From Rotaria sordida (Eukaryota > Rotifera > Eurotatoria > Philodinida > Philodinidae), in NCBI GenBank assembly GCA_905250125.1, contig CAJNOL010000546.1, positions 1-64,000 on the forward strand: a stretch of DNA of 64,000 nt, given 5' to 3'. The stretch's first letter is position 1, and every line of letters begins with the position of its first letter. The notes below the pieces were generated by a model. It did not search any database, was not told where the DNA came from, and saw only the letters and a list, made by a program, of their open reading frames with translations. The position numbers and the translations under genes are program-made. Shown here one piece after another: positions 24,267 to 37,399 of this stretch.

Positions 24267-26554
24267 TTAAAATGGTCTAAAAGAATGAAAATCATTTTGC
24301 CTATTATAGATTTCTGGTATTGAATGATTTGCATGTTTAACATATTGAGATCTATATAAATAATCCATTCTTGCTCTTTGTCCCTCTTCATTAGTCCATT
24401 CAATAAGAAAAACAATTTGTCTATGACGTGGTGGTATACAATCATATGTTGATAATGATTTACGTGAATGACGAATATATCTACTATCATTTAAATCCAT
24501 TTCAAGATTTAAAAAATCTGTTGATGATAAATTTTCAGCAATAAACATTGTAAAATCATATTCTTTTGTTGTTACATAATAATTACAATCTTTTCCCTAA
24601 AAGAGAAAAAAACATTTTCATTAAAAACAAAGACAAAAAATGAAATTTTTAATTTTTGATTTAATAACAAACCTTTTGTGGTTGAATATTATTTTTTAAA
24701 ACCGTAGCAATTAAACAATCAGTTAAAAGTGTTGCTGGTTCATGTGTAACTTGAGCATTTATTTGAATTTTTGAATGCATGACTAGAGTATAATCTTGAA
24801 TAGATTGATTATCATCGTTCCAAAAACTAGTTGAAAATGGTATAAGAACATAAAAACCAGGTCTTAATGAACCAATCCAATGAGTAAATGCTCCACGACT
24901 TGTACATAATATAGCTTGTCTTGTTCCAACATCTTTTGATGCTCCTTGTTCAACGTTACACAATACAAATGATTGTGTATGATAATTTCTTAGTCGACGA
25001 TTTGGACGATGATATAATAAACTAAGATTAACTAATGATGTTCTATAAATATTAAAAAAAAGAAAAAAAAACTAAAAAAAAAATCTAGAAATATATTTAC
25101 TTTGATAAATGAAATTGAAATGTTGGAATTAATTGTGTAGATGATCGTGTAAAATGATTTACTTCACGTATATCATAATAATCATTTACATAAGCAGATA
25201 TCGTAATTGAAGTAAAAAAACGAAGAAATTTTGGCCAAGAAATCCAAAAAGCACCTGGTGATACATTATTTCTATTAACATTATTTAATTCATTAAGAAT
25301 ATATGGTGTTATAAATTCATCTATATAATTTGAACGAGCATGTGGATCTCGAACTAATACAAATTGTATTGAGATATTTGATATTGAATGTGCTGTAAGT
25401 ACAGAAAATGCATGATTATTCGGAATATTATTTCGAGTATATTCTTCCACACTAACATCTGAACGACCAGTTGATGCACTAATTAATAAACTAAAACAAA
25501 AAAACAAAAAAAAAAATTTTTTCTATAAAAATTTAAGAAAGAACAAAAAAAAAAATAATTACTGAGATTCACAAGCCGATAAAAGCTTCGCCCAAGCAAT
25601 CTCACTATCTAATATATTATTGAATGGATTCAGATCAATATGATCACATGGTGCACCAGTTAATAATTGAAGACCTTCTTCTGTTTGTCCACTTATTAAA
25701 TCAGCATAGGAACCAAATAATTTTGCACATGCTTTTTCAATAATTGGTACATATAATTGACGACGATGTGCTTGTGTAAATGCAAGTTGATTATATTGTG
25801 TACATGGAAAACAATCATCAACAATAACTGTTTTCCATAAACCATTATGACAAATACGTACAAGATAAACACCTTGATCATTAATTGTTTTTGTCAATAG
25901 TATATGTTCAAGCATTTGAGGTCGTTCAGTAATTAAAGCTAATGCAGCCATAAGCCAACAATCACCAAGAGCACCTTGTTGAATATCACTTGGTTTTGGT
26001 GAGGAATAAACTGACCATTGTAAACAAAGATCTGATGCTGATAATGGAGATATTTCAGAAATTCTTAACCATTTTAATGGATGATTAATAATTGAATCAA
26101 TATGACCAATAGAACGAGATATTGGAGGAAATTGATCATCAACAAAATTTGTATTGTTCTAGAAATAAAAGTAAAAATAGTAATTATTTAAAATACATTT
26201 CAAAAAAAAAAATTAAATACTTGTTGACAAAATAAAACTATATTAGCAAAGAGTTTTTCTGCATTTGTTTCATCAGTATGTTGACGATCACATACAGCCA
26301 GTGACACAGATGTTATTGGTGATGTTTTTGTATTAACAAGATTTTTCTAAAAGAAAAACAAAAAGAATATTTAATTCAAGAAAAAAAAAGCAATATCAAT
26401 AAATTCTTACCGAAGATGTCATTGTTTGAATATTTAAACCATTACTTTCTAACCGATATGATCTATTTGTTGGTATTTGATTTAAGCATATAGTTTTTTC
26501 TGGCTTTTTTCGATGATTAGAAATAAAATTATTAATAAAGTTGATATTATTCAT
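24267..26554 (-). CDS. Calpain-15/SOL-like cysteine protease, short form with altered catalytic Asn
   Basis: Six exons (26411-26554, 26221-26346, 25563-26158, 25101-25490, 24673-25042, 24267-24596) sum to 1956 nt, 651 residues. The catalytic region starts with LCLQWSVYSSPKPSDIQQGA and LGDCWLMAALALITERPQML (Cys about 157). It continues with YLVRICHNGLWKTVIVDDCF, YVPIIEKACAKLFGSYADL and GLQLLTGAPCDHI. The His is in NIPNNHAFSVL (about 313). The region after GAFWISWPKFLRFF matches the C-terminal SOL domain of calpain-15, including CIPPRHRQIVF. The zinc fingers of the SOL/calpain-15 N-terminus are absent. The third catalytic residue, Asn in the usual RNPWG, is Asp here (VRDPHA). Family knowledge: intracellular protease of the C2 family, calpain-15 being a non-classical branch without EF hands. 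Activity is uncertain. Confidence 0.88.
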
Positions 26555-28829
26555 ACTGATTATCTACAAAAATCAATGGCAAAATAAATACTCAAAACGT
26601 CAGCTGGTTAAGTGTAAGCAATTCTCTCTTTGTTTCCTCTTACTCATTTTTTTTCATATTGTAGTATATGCTACTTACGTAACCTCTAACAGTCCGCTAG
26701 TGATGTGAGTCATCATCAGTTTGCCCTTTTTCCTTTTCTCTCTGCAGACGGAGAATAAGTAAGGACGGAGGAAGAAAAAGCATATACTATACATTATGTT
26801 ACCATATAAATTGATGACATTAGATCATGGACAACGGAACAATATACGAGAATGATCTATCATGGTTTTTTAATGATATTGTATAGTTACACTTTAACTT
26901 AAAATTAAACAAAACGTGAGTTTTGATTATTTTACTGAATATTCTTTTAATTGAATGATTTTCACGCATATGGTTTTTTTGTAATGAATTATAAGGCACG
27001 TCCTTCTCGTTCTTTCTCAATCATTTTTAAGTACAAAAAAAACCTGATGGCAAACGAAATTTCGCTTCAAGTTAATTTTTTACAAATCTACGTGACACAT
27101 GTACTTGAATAAAATCATTAGCCTCAAATGTCTCAATATATATCTGATCGATCAAGTACACTGAAATCAGAACAGAAAGAAAAAATGTTAATATTTACAA
27201 GTTCATACGATCAGAAGTCTTAAATCACATGTAATCAAAAAGAAAATTCTATCTGTTATATATTTCGTATTTTGATAGTATGAATGCAATCTTATCTGAT
27301 TCAATTCTTTTGAATGTTGTTTTCAATGGAGTAGATGTCATCAAACACCAACGAAATAATAAAAAAAAATGAACAAAAATAAAAAAAAACAGAATCACCT
27401 ACATAAAACGTCAACGTATGTAATTATATATCTTCGGCAAATAGTTTTTGTACGTAAGGAAATGTTAGGTGTACTCTTTCAGTTAATATGAAATGAGTAA
27501 ACTTGAAATTTTTTGAAGATCTTTTGAAATTCATCGAAATCTAATTCCTATGATAATACAAGGTTGCAACGATCTGTTCGTTAATAACAATCGTTGAATC
27601 TTACAGAGAAGAATTTATCTCATAAATGAACGTAAATTTTAAATAATACAAGCAGAAACTAATGTTCACAATAGAAGTATTGTTCAAGATATATTAGGAA
27701 TGACTATGGTTTTCTCATTGCATTGTTAATGACGTATCGTTTAAAAAAGAAAAATCTTTTTTCGATAGTTTATTAAAGCGACGGGTATTTTATACTTTAC
27801 TGCTTTCTCGGAACTATAGATGCAACGGTGACAGTGGTGCTTCGCTTCATTGGTGTACCAGTCTTATGTATAGCTATTTACTAGTCTAAACATGTACACA
27901 TAGACTACCAATAAACGCATGATAAAACTATGGTGGTGTTGGATTGATATCGATTTTTTCGGTTAGAGAAGCCATTTTAAGAAAATAGCGGAGTTCTTGT
28001 AAAAATAGACTAAAGGTTTTCCGAATCTATAAGAGATCTATCTTAATTCTTTAGTTTAGTTTTTTTGTTTGAGATAGACTTAGTTCTCATGGTTTAGTTT
28101 AATTTTATAAAATTCAGTTATTCTCTTGAAATCAGCTTCCTGTGACCAAAAAAAGTCGAAATGAATTTAAAATCACCATAGTTTCATCATGCATCCATTG
28201 TCTTCGCCGTTATTCAATACGTGCATGTCTTGATCAGTGCAGTGCTTTATGTAAGACCGGTGCAACAGTAATCATCGTCACATTACTATTCGGAACTATC
28301 TTTATATGAACCTGCCATATGAAATATATATATATACAAAGTTTGTATTGAAAACAATATCTACTGATAAATGGAAGTTCATAATTTAAAGATAATATTC
28401 GAGTGTTTATCTATTCGATCAATAAATTCCGCTATTGATTTCAATGTAGAATAGAGAAGTAGAATAAAGAATTTCTCCATTTAAGTCAGAGATAATATAA
28501 CTTATGAAAATTACTTATTCAAATTATGATTTACTTGAAGTTCAGTCAAAATATCTTAAATACTATTGAAAAAATAAGGTCAAAGGATTGGATAAATGTA
28601 ATAAATTTAAAAACAATATGCTTTGATAGATTTGTAATAAATGAAGATTAACAAATGTTTAATTATAAAAATTACCGAATCACATTAAGCTTTATTTTTC
28701 TTTCTGTATTTTTCTCCATTAATTTATTAAACAAAAGAAAAAAAATAAAAACTCTGTTATTTTTTTTTTGGTATTTTTTTATGATTCAAAACACTCTAGT
28801 ATTTTTAAATTTCTGTTCCTTGTAAATCA
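26555..28829. other. Intergenic between calpain-15-like and TRPV genes
   Basis: About 2.3 kb of AT-rich sequence with no exon-like open stretch. A small imperfect inverted pair (AGTATATGC at about 26663 and GCATATACT at about 26780) brackets a slightly GC-richer block. No gene is supported. Confidence 0.45.
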
Positions 28830-31800
28830 TTATTTATTATCTTCGTTTTCAGCATCTTTTTTATCATCACCACCATCATCATTAGCATCGTGAAGAAAAC
28901 TTTTATCATCAACTTCTTCCACTTGTAAATATCTTTCACCGTCAATATTTGTCCAATATTTATTTGAGTCTAAATTACGTTCTTCAGTCGACATTTCATT
29001 TTCAATTGCAAATACAATACGTGCTCGTTCCAAATGCCTATTTTATTGAATAGAAATTAAATATTTTCAAATAGAAAAAACAAAAGAAAAATAAATAAAT
29101 AAATAAAGAATTCTACTAACCATATTTGTGTTGCACCTTCGATAACATTTCCATATGTATCACCCATCATAGCAATAAGTAAATTAAGTAAAAGTATTGT
29201 TACAACAATAATATATGAAATAAGTAATGTTACACTTATATATCTATATGATGTGTCTGTATAAGCATCAAGGTCAAAATCACCTAACATGCCTAGGAAA
29301 CTTTGTTTAACACTTACAAGAAAACCACTAAAACCTAAATAGAATAATATAAAAAAAGAAATTTTTATATCATTTATATTTATTTAGGCTTTTTTTCTTG
29401 GTGTTTTTTTTACCATTATTATCAAATAAAACAAAAAATGCTTGTGAAAAACCAACAAGAAATACCATATAAATAATAAAAAATCGAAGAACATCATTAA
29501 ATAACATTTCATAAATCATCACAACGAATGGACCGGTTAATCGAAAAGCCATCACAAAAAATAACATATAACCCCAACCAATAATTGCCGCTATAGCTAA
29601 TACGGCTGTTTGAGCATGTAAATCAAATGCACGAAAAATATTAACGATATATATACTTAAACAAAATAAACATGCTAAACAATTTTCAAGAAGACCAGAA
29701 CCCTGTTTAAATAATAAAATTAATTTTATAGAAAGAATTTCATAAGACAAAAAAAGAAATGTTGTTTTTTTACCGTTGTTTGAAAATATTTTTTTATACC
29801 CATAGAAGTCATTTCATTAAATTCAGCTTTTCCTTTCCATATAGCTCCTGCTAATACAAAAAGACGACCAAATGTACATATGGCTTGTTGTATCCATCCT
29901 AGTGGTTCAATACTGACTACTACGGCTTCTTCACCTTCGCCTTCACTCTAAAATATATAAAACAAATGTTAATATTACTATACTATAAGTACTAGTTCTT
30001 CTACTTAATTTTCTTCAAAAACTAACGTTTTAAATATTCAAGGTTTTCATCAATAAAATTTTCGTAAAGTTTTACTCGGAGAAACAAAGAATGGTGTGCT
30101 CGAAAGTTAACTGAACGATTAAATCAATGTGTATAATAGACTAATAGAGTGGTTGAAACGAAGACTTAAATGATATTTATCGCTTTCTATGCTATGTATT
30201 GTATCCATTTTCATTAGGAAAAAAGAAGTTATGTATTGAAGATGTATTTGACAAAACAAAAATAAGTTTTTCAGTACAACGATGTTAAATAAATCTAGTA
30301 AATTGATAGGATAGTAAATTCTAAATATAAACATTTTCGATATCATACGATTTTCGAGTGCGTGTATCAACTATGAAAATTATTATTATGATTTTGATTT
30401 ATTTTGCCCATTACAAAAAAATTATTTTCACTCCTCTGACAATATAACATAAATCTATAACAGTCAGAATTTATGAGTTCCACATTTCCGTCTCTCATGG
30501 AGTCATACTGACAAGTTTTGAACTATTTAATTTCCTTACTGGAATTTGTTCTAAGTAATCTGTTTCTTTTTGTATATCGCGAATTGAAATGTAAATGTAA
30601 TCGAAAGTTTGATTAGTTTTCTGATCAATATTCATATCACCTATGAGCATTATAAAAATGAGGTTACTAGAAAACTTTCATGCTTATTCGTATTAATGGA
30701 CGAATTTCTCTTACTCAAATAAATAAAAGAATATTGAAAGTCATTTAAACGATTGGACTTATATTTTTATGCAAACTTTGGTTTGGCTCTTTCATTTATA
30801 TTTTTAAAAAAGATTTTCATCGACATAAAAGATATCCAGTGTTTTCTATCTCTTGATCTTATCAATAGACAATTGAATTAATAGCAATCTCTACTTCTAT
30901 GAATGCTTTCTTGCTTTAATATAAATTGAAAATGAAATAAATTAATTCGTAGACAAAACAAACTTTACCGTTTCTATTCGTGATTGATCCATTATAGTTG
31001 TAATAAGAAAAATAGATAAATAAAATAATGTAATAAGAAATCGACGAAAAAAAATTCGTCTTGCAAAACGTTCCCATTTTTTATTAACTAAATCAATAAG
31101 ACGTGGATGCATAATAAGTTCAACATGTGCATTTTTAACAATTATTTCAAGTGCACCAACCGGTTTCTCCTCACCCTAAAAATGAATTGAAATATTTTAT
31201 ATTTATAAATAAAATTCGGATTTTTTTTTTTGTTCTTTACATCTCCTTCTTCATTTTGAAATTCCAGATCAACTTGATCAAGTGGATAAAGTACACATGC
31301 AACAGGACCATAACTCCATTGAGTTATTTTACGTTCTTCAAGTAAAAATGAAAACATTTCAGCTTGACCTAAGTCAGCTGCTAATGTTAATGGTGTAAAA
31401 CCATCTTTATTCAAGCGTTTCCATAATGGTACAACTGCTTTTTCATCTAATAATAAATCTTCATCATCTTCATCTTCATCTTCATCGCTGGAAGCTTTTT
31501 TTTTTGATTCTTCTGTTTCTATCCAACGTTGTTTTACTTTTGTATACATTTTTGGTAAATTATGAATAACAAGTAAATGTAAAACATTATTTCCATTTGA
31601 ATCAGTCTACAAATTGATATAAATAAAAATGTAATTTTTATATTTACTAAATAATTATTATTTTATTTTTGACGATTTCTCTTACATGTTTCATATATCC
31701 TATTTTATCTTATTTGAATATTTGTTTCGTATTCTTCATTTATTCTATTGTACTTTACTAGTTGATTAACTTAACAATGTAAATGTTGTGAACAAAATTA

Positions 31801-34800
31801 AAATTCAATTCAATTCTCGATATAATCAGTGTTTGAATGTTGTCTGAACAAAGTGTTGAATTTGAATATTGTCTATGATCGTTTCATGAGGAAAGCTCTC
31901 TAACTATTCAATAAACTTGAGAGTGGAGACCAGTGTATGATGTAGATCCAAACTAACAATGAATACCTTGACAAGAGTTCGTGCCTTTAGTTTATTACTA
32001 CAGAGATACTGTACTTTTACGGAACTTTTTTACAATAAATGCTGTAGTTCAAAAAAATTCATTTTTGAGTTTCGACTTGAAATTTTGCAAAGAGACAGGC
32101 TTTAACGAGAGTAGTTTCAAATCTTTTGATTTGCTTCTATCCAGAAATAAAAACATCAAATTTACTGGTTTATTTGAATGATATAAAAGACACGGTATTA
32201 CCATAGTTATACCTCAGAATAAAAACATCGACAAGATCTAAAACATTCACAAAAGAACTTTTCTCATTAAGGCCTGTCTCTATGAAAAGTTTCAAGTTGA
32301 ACCTCAAAATCGTTTTTTTTTCTGAACCACAGGATTCATTTTAAAAAAACCGTAAAAGTCTAGTATGTTCATAGCAATAAGCTAAGGATACGAACTCTTT
32401 TCATGGAGTAGATAAATATTCAATTCTTTAAATAAAATTTATTGACTAGTTAATAATCATATCCTAAAATGTTTATTACTACCGAAAAGTACATCATCTG
32501 ATTGATAATTTATTGAAATTTATTGATTTGATGAAATATAATTTTTTATCTTAGTCATAATTATTGGTATTCATATTGTTTCTTGTATCAAATTAAAAAA
32601 CAATCAATTTTGTATTAATCAAGTTTTTAATAATATAATAGATTGAAGTATATACTACTGTTTGACATCAAGGAATTATTAAAAGATCTATTTTGAATTG
32701 AATTCTCAATACTTTTGAAATAATCTCTAACAGATAAAATAAGACAAAACTAATTATTTCAATCGGAATAATAATACAATTTCAAACGGATCTTGTTGAT
32801 AAAAGAACACAATCCAATAAATTACAATATAAAATTATTTATTACTGGATTTTAAATTTTATTGATTATTTCAGAAAATATCTATGAACATCTCATCTAG
32901 AAAAATTAATTTTCTATTGAAGTTACATTGAACATGCATTGCTTTTTTCATTCGAGATAGATCGAAATTATCGATAAAGTCAAGAATGCATAGAAATACA
33001 CTTAGAAATGAATGTGAAACAATAATTCTTCAAGTTGATCTTATATTTAAACGAATGATATCAATTTGGCCAAAAGAAAAAATAACGAAAAAATCATGTC
33101 GAATAAAGTTTATTTTCGGGTACTCGACCAACGAGATGAAGATATTTTTTTGCATGCAAAAGAAAAGAAGTGACAGGCGTATAAGTATATCAACAAGAGA
33201 TAATAGTGTATGAAAAATATTCAAGAACAAAACTAACAACAATACAATACGTTTCTTCATGTGGATACGTGTAGATGTATGTTGTTGATGTTGGATGTTC
33301 GTGTAGAGTGTGCATGCAAATATTAGTCTGGTCTTTACATCTATCCTTATATCCACATCCTACTCTTAACGAAGTCACTTAATGACATGTGGTACATTTT
33401 CGACTTTTTTTAGGGGTATATATTTTTTCGCTATTTTTTCCTTAGACATTTTTTCTTTCGATCAAATTTATACATATCATTTAATCAACTAGTGTTGATG
33501 ATATTAATACAAGCATGTTTGATATCATTAAAACAATACTATATCAAGCAATGTTTTGGACAAGTATCTCATTTTGAAATCGAAATTTTCAAACTGAGTT
33601 CATCGAAATGTGATTGACGATGAAAAAAATTTATGGACTATAGTTACTAAATAAAATGATGGTTTAATTTTGATGAAGGTGATATCAACGATAATAATGA
33701 TGATCTTGTTAAATGTGTCGGTTTTTTTTTGTTTTCATAAATTAACCTATCATCAATATCAAAATCATGGTCACTTACAGTAATAGTGTTAACAAAACAT
33801 GACCTGATACCTAAAATCGTAATAGATTATTGTATAGACATTGTCTTATGATAATTTAAATATTATTGTAAATACTTTGAATATAAACAATTGTTTTGCA
33901 ATTGTAATTCATTTGATTGATAGAACAAATATCAATCGAAAATATTTATTATGTTTAATTATTGAAAAAGAAATTAAGAAATTATATGATTTTATTTAAA
34001 CTAATTTATTAATATGATGTTCTAGAAAATATATTTGAAGCTCGACAATTTGTGTGATATTAAATATTGCTTATCGAAGTGAATTAATGTTGATAATTTA
34101 AAACCTATCATCATCTTCGAAATTTTCAAGTTGTATTCTCATAGTTGCAGAAGAATAGGAAAGTTTGTAACAAACTTGCCGATTTATTTTTAAAAATAAA
34201 ATGTTTTCCGTTTGACCGCGTATCATTTAAAACGGGTTCATGTTCAAACATGAATCAAATAAATTGATATAACCTATTAAATATTTTTTATAATTATTAT
34301 AAAATAAAAAATATATTAATCATCCAATTGTTTGTCTTTTTTAAAGTTCTCCGGTTTATCTAAATTCTAATTTTATTCACAACATAAATAAAACTCCTGG
34401 AGTATCAAAAAACCTATAAACTACTATTAAGACAAAAGTCTTCATATATGAAATGGCAGATGATTTCACTTGAAATATTTCTTCAAATGTTCGAATACTG
34501 ATTATACGAGTGCTCAGTACTCAATATAATCCTACTTTAAACTATGTTAAAGTCGGATTACATAAAACAACTCGATTGTTTACTTACAAGAGAATCGTCC
34601 AAATAAATACCCACCGTCTGAGCTTATATTGAATCTAAAATGACGTTCTGGTGAGACTAGAAAAAGCCTAGAAGCATTCGTTCCCATGGATTTTTGGAGT
34701 CGAACTATGATCATTTTACTGAATTTTTTTATACAGCTTTAGGTATATAGAGAAAAATCAAAAATCAGAATTTCGACCTGAAATTTTGCCCATAGATAGA

Positions 34801-36122
34801 TCGAATTACTCGAAGAATACTCTCAAAGTTTCAGTCTAAAAAAAAATGTTCCGTTGTCGAGATATTAAATTTTCGAAATAAAAAGGTCGTTTGTCATAGA
34901 CATAACCCAAAAATCGAGTTTACTTGAAAATTCAATATTTCGACAAGTGAACATTGTTTTCGCTCGAAACTTTCAGGATATTCTAAGGATCATTAGACTT
35001 ATCAATGAGAAAAATCTCTGATCGAGATTTCGTTATTTGATTTTCCAGTAAATATCTTAAGCTGGGTCGAAAATTCAGTAAAATAATCATAACTCGACTG
35101 CAAAGATCTACGAAGACAAACTCTATTAGAATTTTGGTGTTCTCATCCAGCCGCCCTTGTAAACCTAATATGAGCTTAAATGGTGGGTATTAGTTTGTAT
35201 AGTTTCCTCATTAGCAGAGATGACATCGATTCAATTCGATTCAAAAAAAAAAACGAATCGATCTCATCTCTGTTACTTAGTCTCGTAGTATAATAACACA
35301 TATCGTCTTGATTTAGTTCTGTACAGTCACATTCTATTTAAGATTTAAAAAAAATATTGAATAATTATTTTGATTACTTACTGCATCCATTGAAGCACCA
35401 TGTTTAAGTAAAATTTCTGCAATATTCCATTGATTTGTACAACAAGCAAATAATAATGGTAATTCACCGTAATAACAAGGTCGTCCTCTGAAAAAAGAAA
35501 GTAAAATTTCATTATAAACTTTTAAACGTAAATAAAACTTACACTTTAAAAAAATTTCCACAAGCAGCTGCTGTCAATTGTTGTTCACGATACGGAAGAT
35601 TTTTTTCATCACCTAGAAGCCATTCGACCATGGTTGCATTTCGTTTAATAATTGCAATATGCAGAACAATTTCACCATAGTATTCCTAGAAAAAAAACGG
35701 GAAAGAATTTTCTTTCTTCAATAAAATATAGACAAAGAAAACACTTCTGTCTTTTAAAAACTTACACTCTCATTATAGATTTGTGTTATTGTATGTGGAA
35801 AATTTGTAATCAAATATCGAGCCATATTAAGATGTGTTTCAGTTCCATATAAAAATAACATATGTATTGGACATTCACCAACAGGACCTCTTGCATTAGC
35901 ATTTTTAGGATCTATTTTAACAAGACGTTCCATAGATGGCTGATCAGCTTTTCGTACAGCTTCCCAAATAGTTCCACCTTTACGTGAATTCTCTGTTTGT
36001 CGTTCAACAGCTGATCCTGTTGATGGGTCATCAACTGAACCTTTTTTTTTTCCAACATTAAATATCAAACGTGTCCATATACTTTGAACATTATTTGCAG
36101 GATCACCTTCGTCAATACTCAT
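28830..36122 (-). CDS. TRPV-family cation channel (OSM-9/Nanchung-Inactive type)
   Basis: Nine exons (35766-36122, 35543-35685, 35382-35487, 31241-31606, 30969-31175, 29774-29947, 29414-29702, 29121-29334, 28830-29037) sum to 2064 nt, 687 residues. Ankyrin repeats fill about 50-320 (ECPIHMLFLYG, EYYGEIVLHIAIIKRNATMV, YYGELPLLFACCTNQWNIAE, DSNGNNVLHLLVIHN, DGFTPLTLAADLGQAEM). Six membrane segments follow. The first is at about 360-380 (RRFLITLFYLSIFLITTI), the pore loop is QSFLGMLGDFD (about 555-567), and S6 is TILLLNLLIAMMGDTY, with the hallmark start of the C-terminal helix (GATQIWHLERARIVFAIE). Acidic stretches lie between ankyrin repeats (DEDEDEDDED) and in the C-tail. Family knowledge: calcium-permeable sensory channels, often heteromers of two TRPV subunits in cilia. 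Intron 3 (3.8 kb) holds two inverted-repeat elements. Confidence 0.92.
31975..32397. mobile_element. Inverted-repeat element in TRPV intron 3
   Basis: Arms of about 130 bp: the left at 31975-32113 starts GAGTTCGTGCCTTTAGTTTA and the reverse complement of the right end starts GAGTTCGTATCCTTAGCTTA. Inner parts also pair (AGAGACAGGCTTTAACGAGA with AGAGACAGGCCTTAATGAGA). The loop is about 150 bp. No coding capacity. Confidence 0.75.
34590..35212. mobile_element. Foldback/MITE element, family A copy 2 (TRPV intron 3)
   Basis: Homologous to 5750-6277 over its whole length. The left arm contains TTTTTGGAGTCGAACTATGA and the reversed right arm reads TTTGCAGTCGAGTTATGATT. The right end reversed reads GAGGAAACTATACAAACTAA, like the left end of copy 1 (GAGAGAAACTATTCAAACTG). 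The interior CAGAATTTCGACCTGAAATT matches CAGAATTTCGATGTAAAACT of copy 1. Confidence 0.75.
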
Positions 36123-37399
36123 TGTTCCTTTATTTTTATCGATAATAAACGTTAATAATGGTCGTTGCTAAAACTAGGTATGCTGTATATTTTACTACAG
36201 GTAATGATGCGACTGATGGTTAAGGTGATGATTAATATCTATAGAGCAATTTTATTTTATTCGTTGTTTTTTTTTCTACTCATTCTCCTCCTTTACCTAT
36301 AAGATTGACTGCTGTGCACATCATTACAAATATCATCACATTGATCAATCAACCGGAAATATATAACCTTGAAATAAAAAAAATGTTTCAGATGATAACT
36401 AATGTGAAGGACAATAACTAATATATGCCAGCAGTTTTAATAATTTGGTTATATACTCGATTGAAATAATTTAATAGTGACTTGAGAACAAGTCAAAGTC
36501 AATGTTTTTTCAATTTTTTTTCATATTAAAATATAAGAAGCGAAAGGAAACTATTTTCAATAATTTTATATCATATCCAATTTTATTCGTAGAAAGTTTT
36601 TTTGATATTCTAATTATTATTTATATTAAATTTTGATTTTAAATGATCTATCAACTGAAAAAAAATATATAAGCTTTGCCTTTGTTCATATACTACTCGC
36701 TGGATTTAAGTAAGAAAAAAAAATCATTGGTTACTTATTGTTTTGAAAAAAGTCAAAGGAGAAAAAAACAAACGATAAACAGATATTGTAAACAAAAAAA
36801 AGCACTCGACTTTAACCCATATGTCATGAAATCATTCACATTTTATATACGCACATGCATAAATAACATAAATAGCAACTGAAAATAGTATCAACTGTTT
36901 ATCCTCTACAAGTAGAATATCAACGTTTTTTATGTATCGCATAATCAACAACAAGTGACGAACGAAGGAGAAAATAACTCAAAAACTAATCATAATAGAA
37001 CATCCAATGATTAATTTTTTTACTTATTTACTTATTATCGAAAAATAGTCAGAGAAAAAAGAAAATAATAATAACTTCAGCTGATTGAAATCATTATCTT
37101 GACGGATTAATTCGAGAATTTAAATGTCTTACTATGAGAACTCAACAACAATAAACTATTATTTCTCAATAATATTCGTTAACAATATATTTGTGTTTGT
37201 GCAACAAAACTAGAATCGATTATTTACCTGCAGCTTTTTTCTTTATAACAAATACTATTCATTGATAAATTTCATAAATTCATTGATTTTTTACTTTAAA
37301 TAAAACAAAACTATGAATATTTTCAAATTTCAATAAACTTAAAGAGTACGAATCAATTGTCTTATCAAATCGATTGACTTCAGCCATATTTATCCGATT
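36123..37399. other. Intergenic between TRPV start and the TIR gene array
   Basis: AT-rich spacer. It should hold the TRPV promoter at its left. Open frames here (for example 36676-36882) are lysine-rich background. Degraded 5' parts of the first TIR pseudogene may extend into the right end, but I could not align them. Confidence 0.45.

Noticed and set aside
33030-33378. Minus-strand open frames of 108 and 62 codons in the TRPV intron
   Set aside because: They overlap in different frames, are Ile/Leu-rich and sit in a clear intron, with no recognisable motif.
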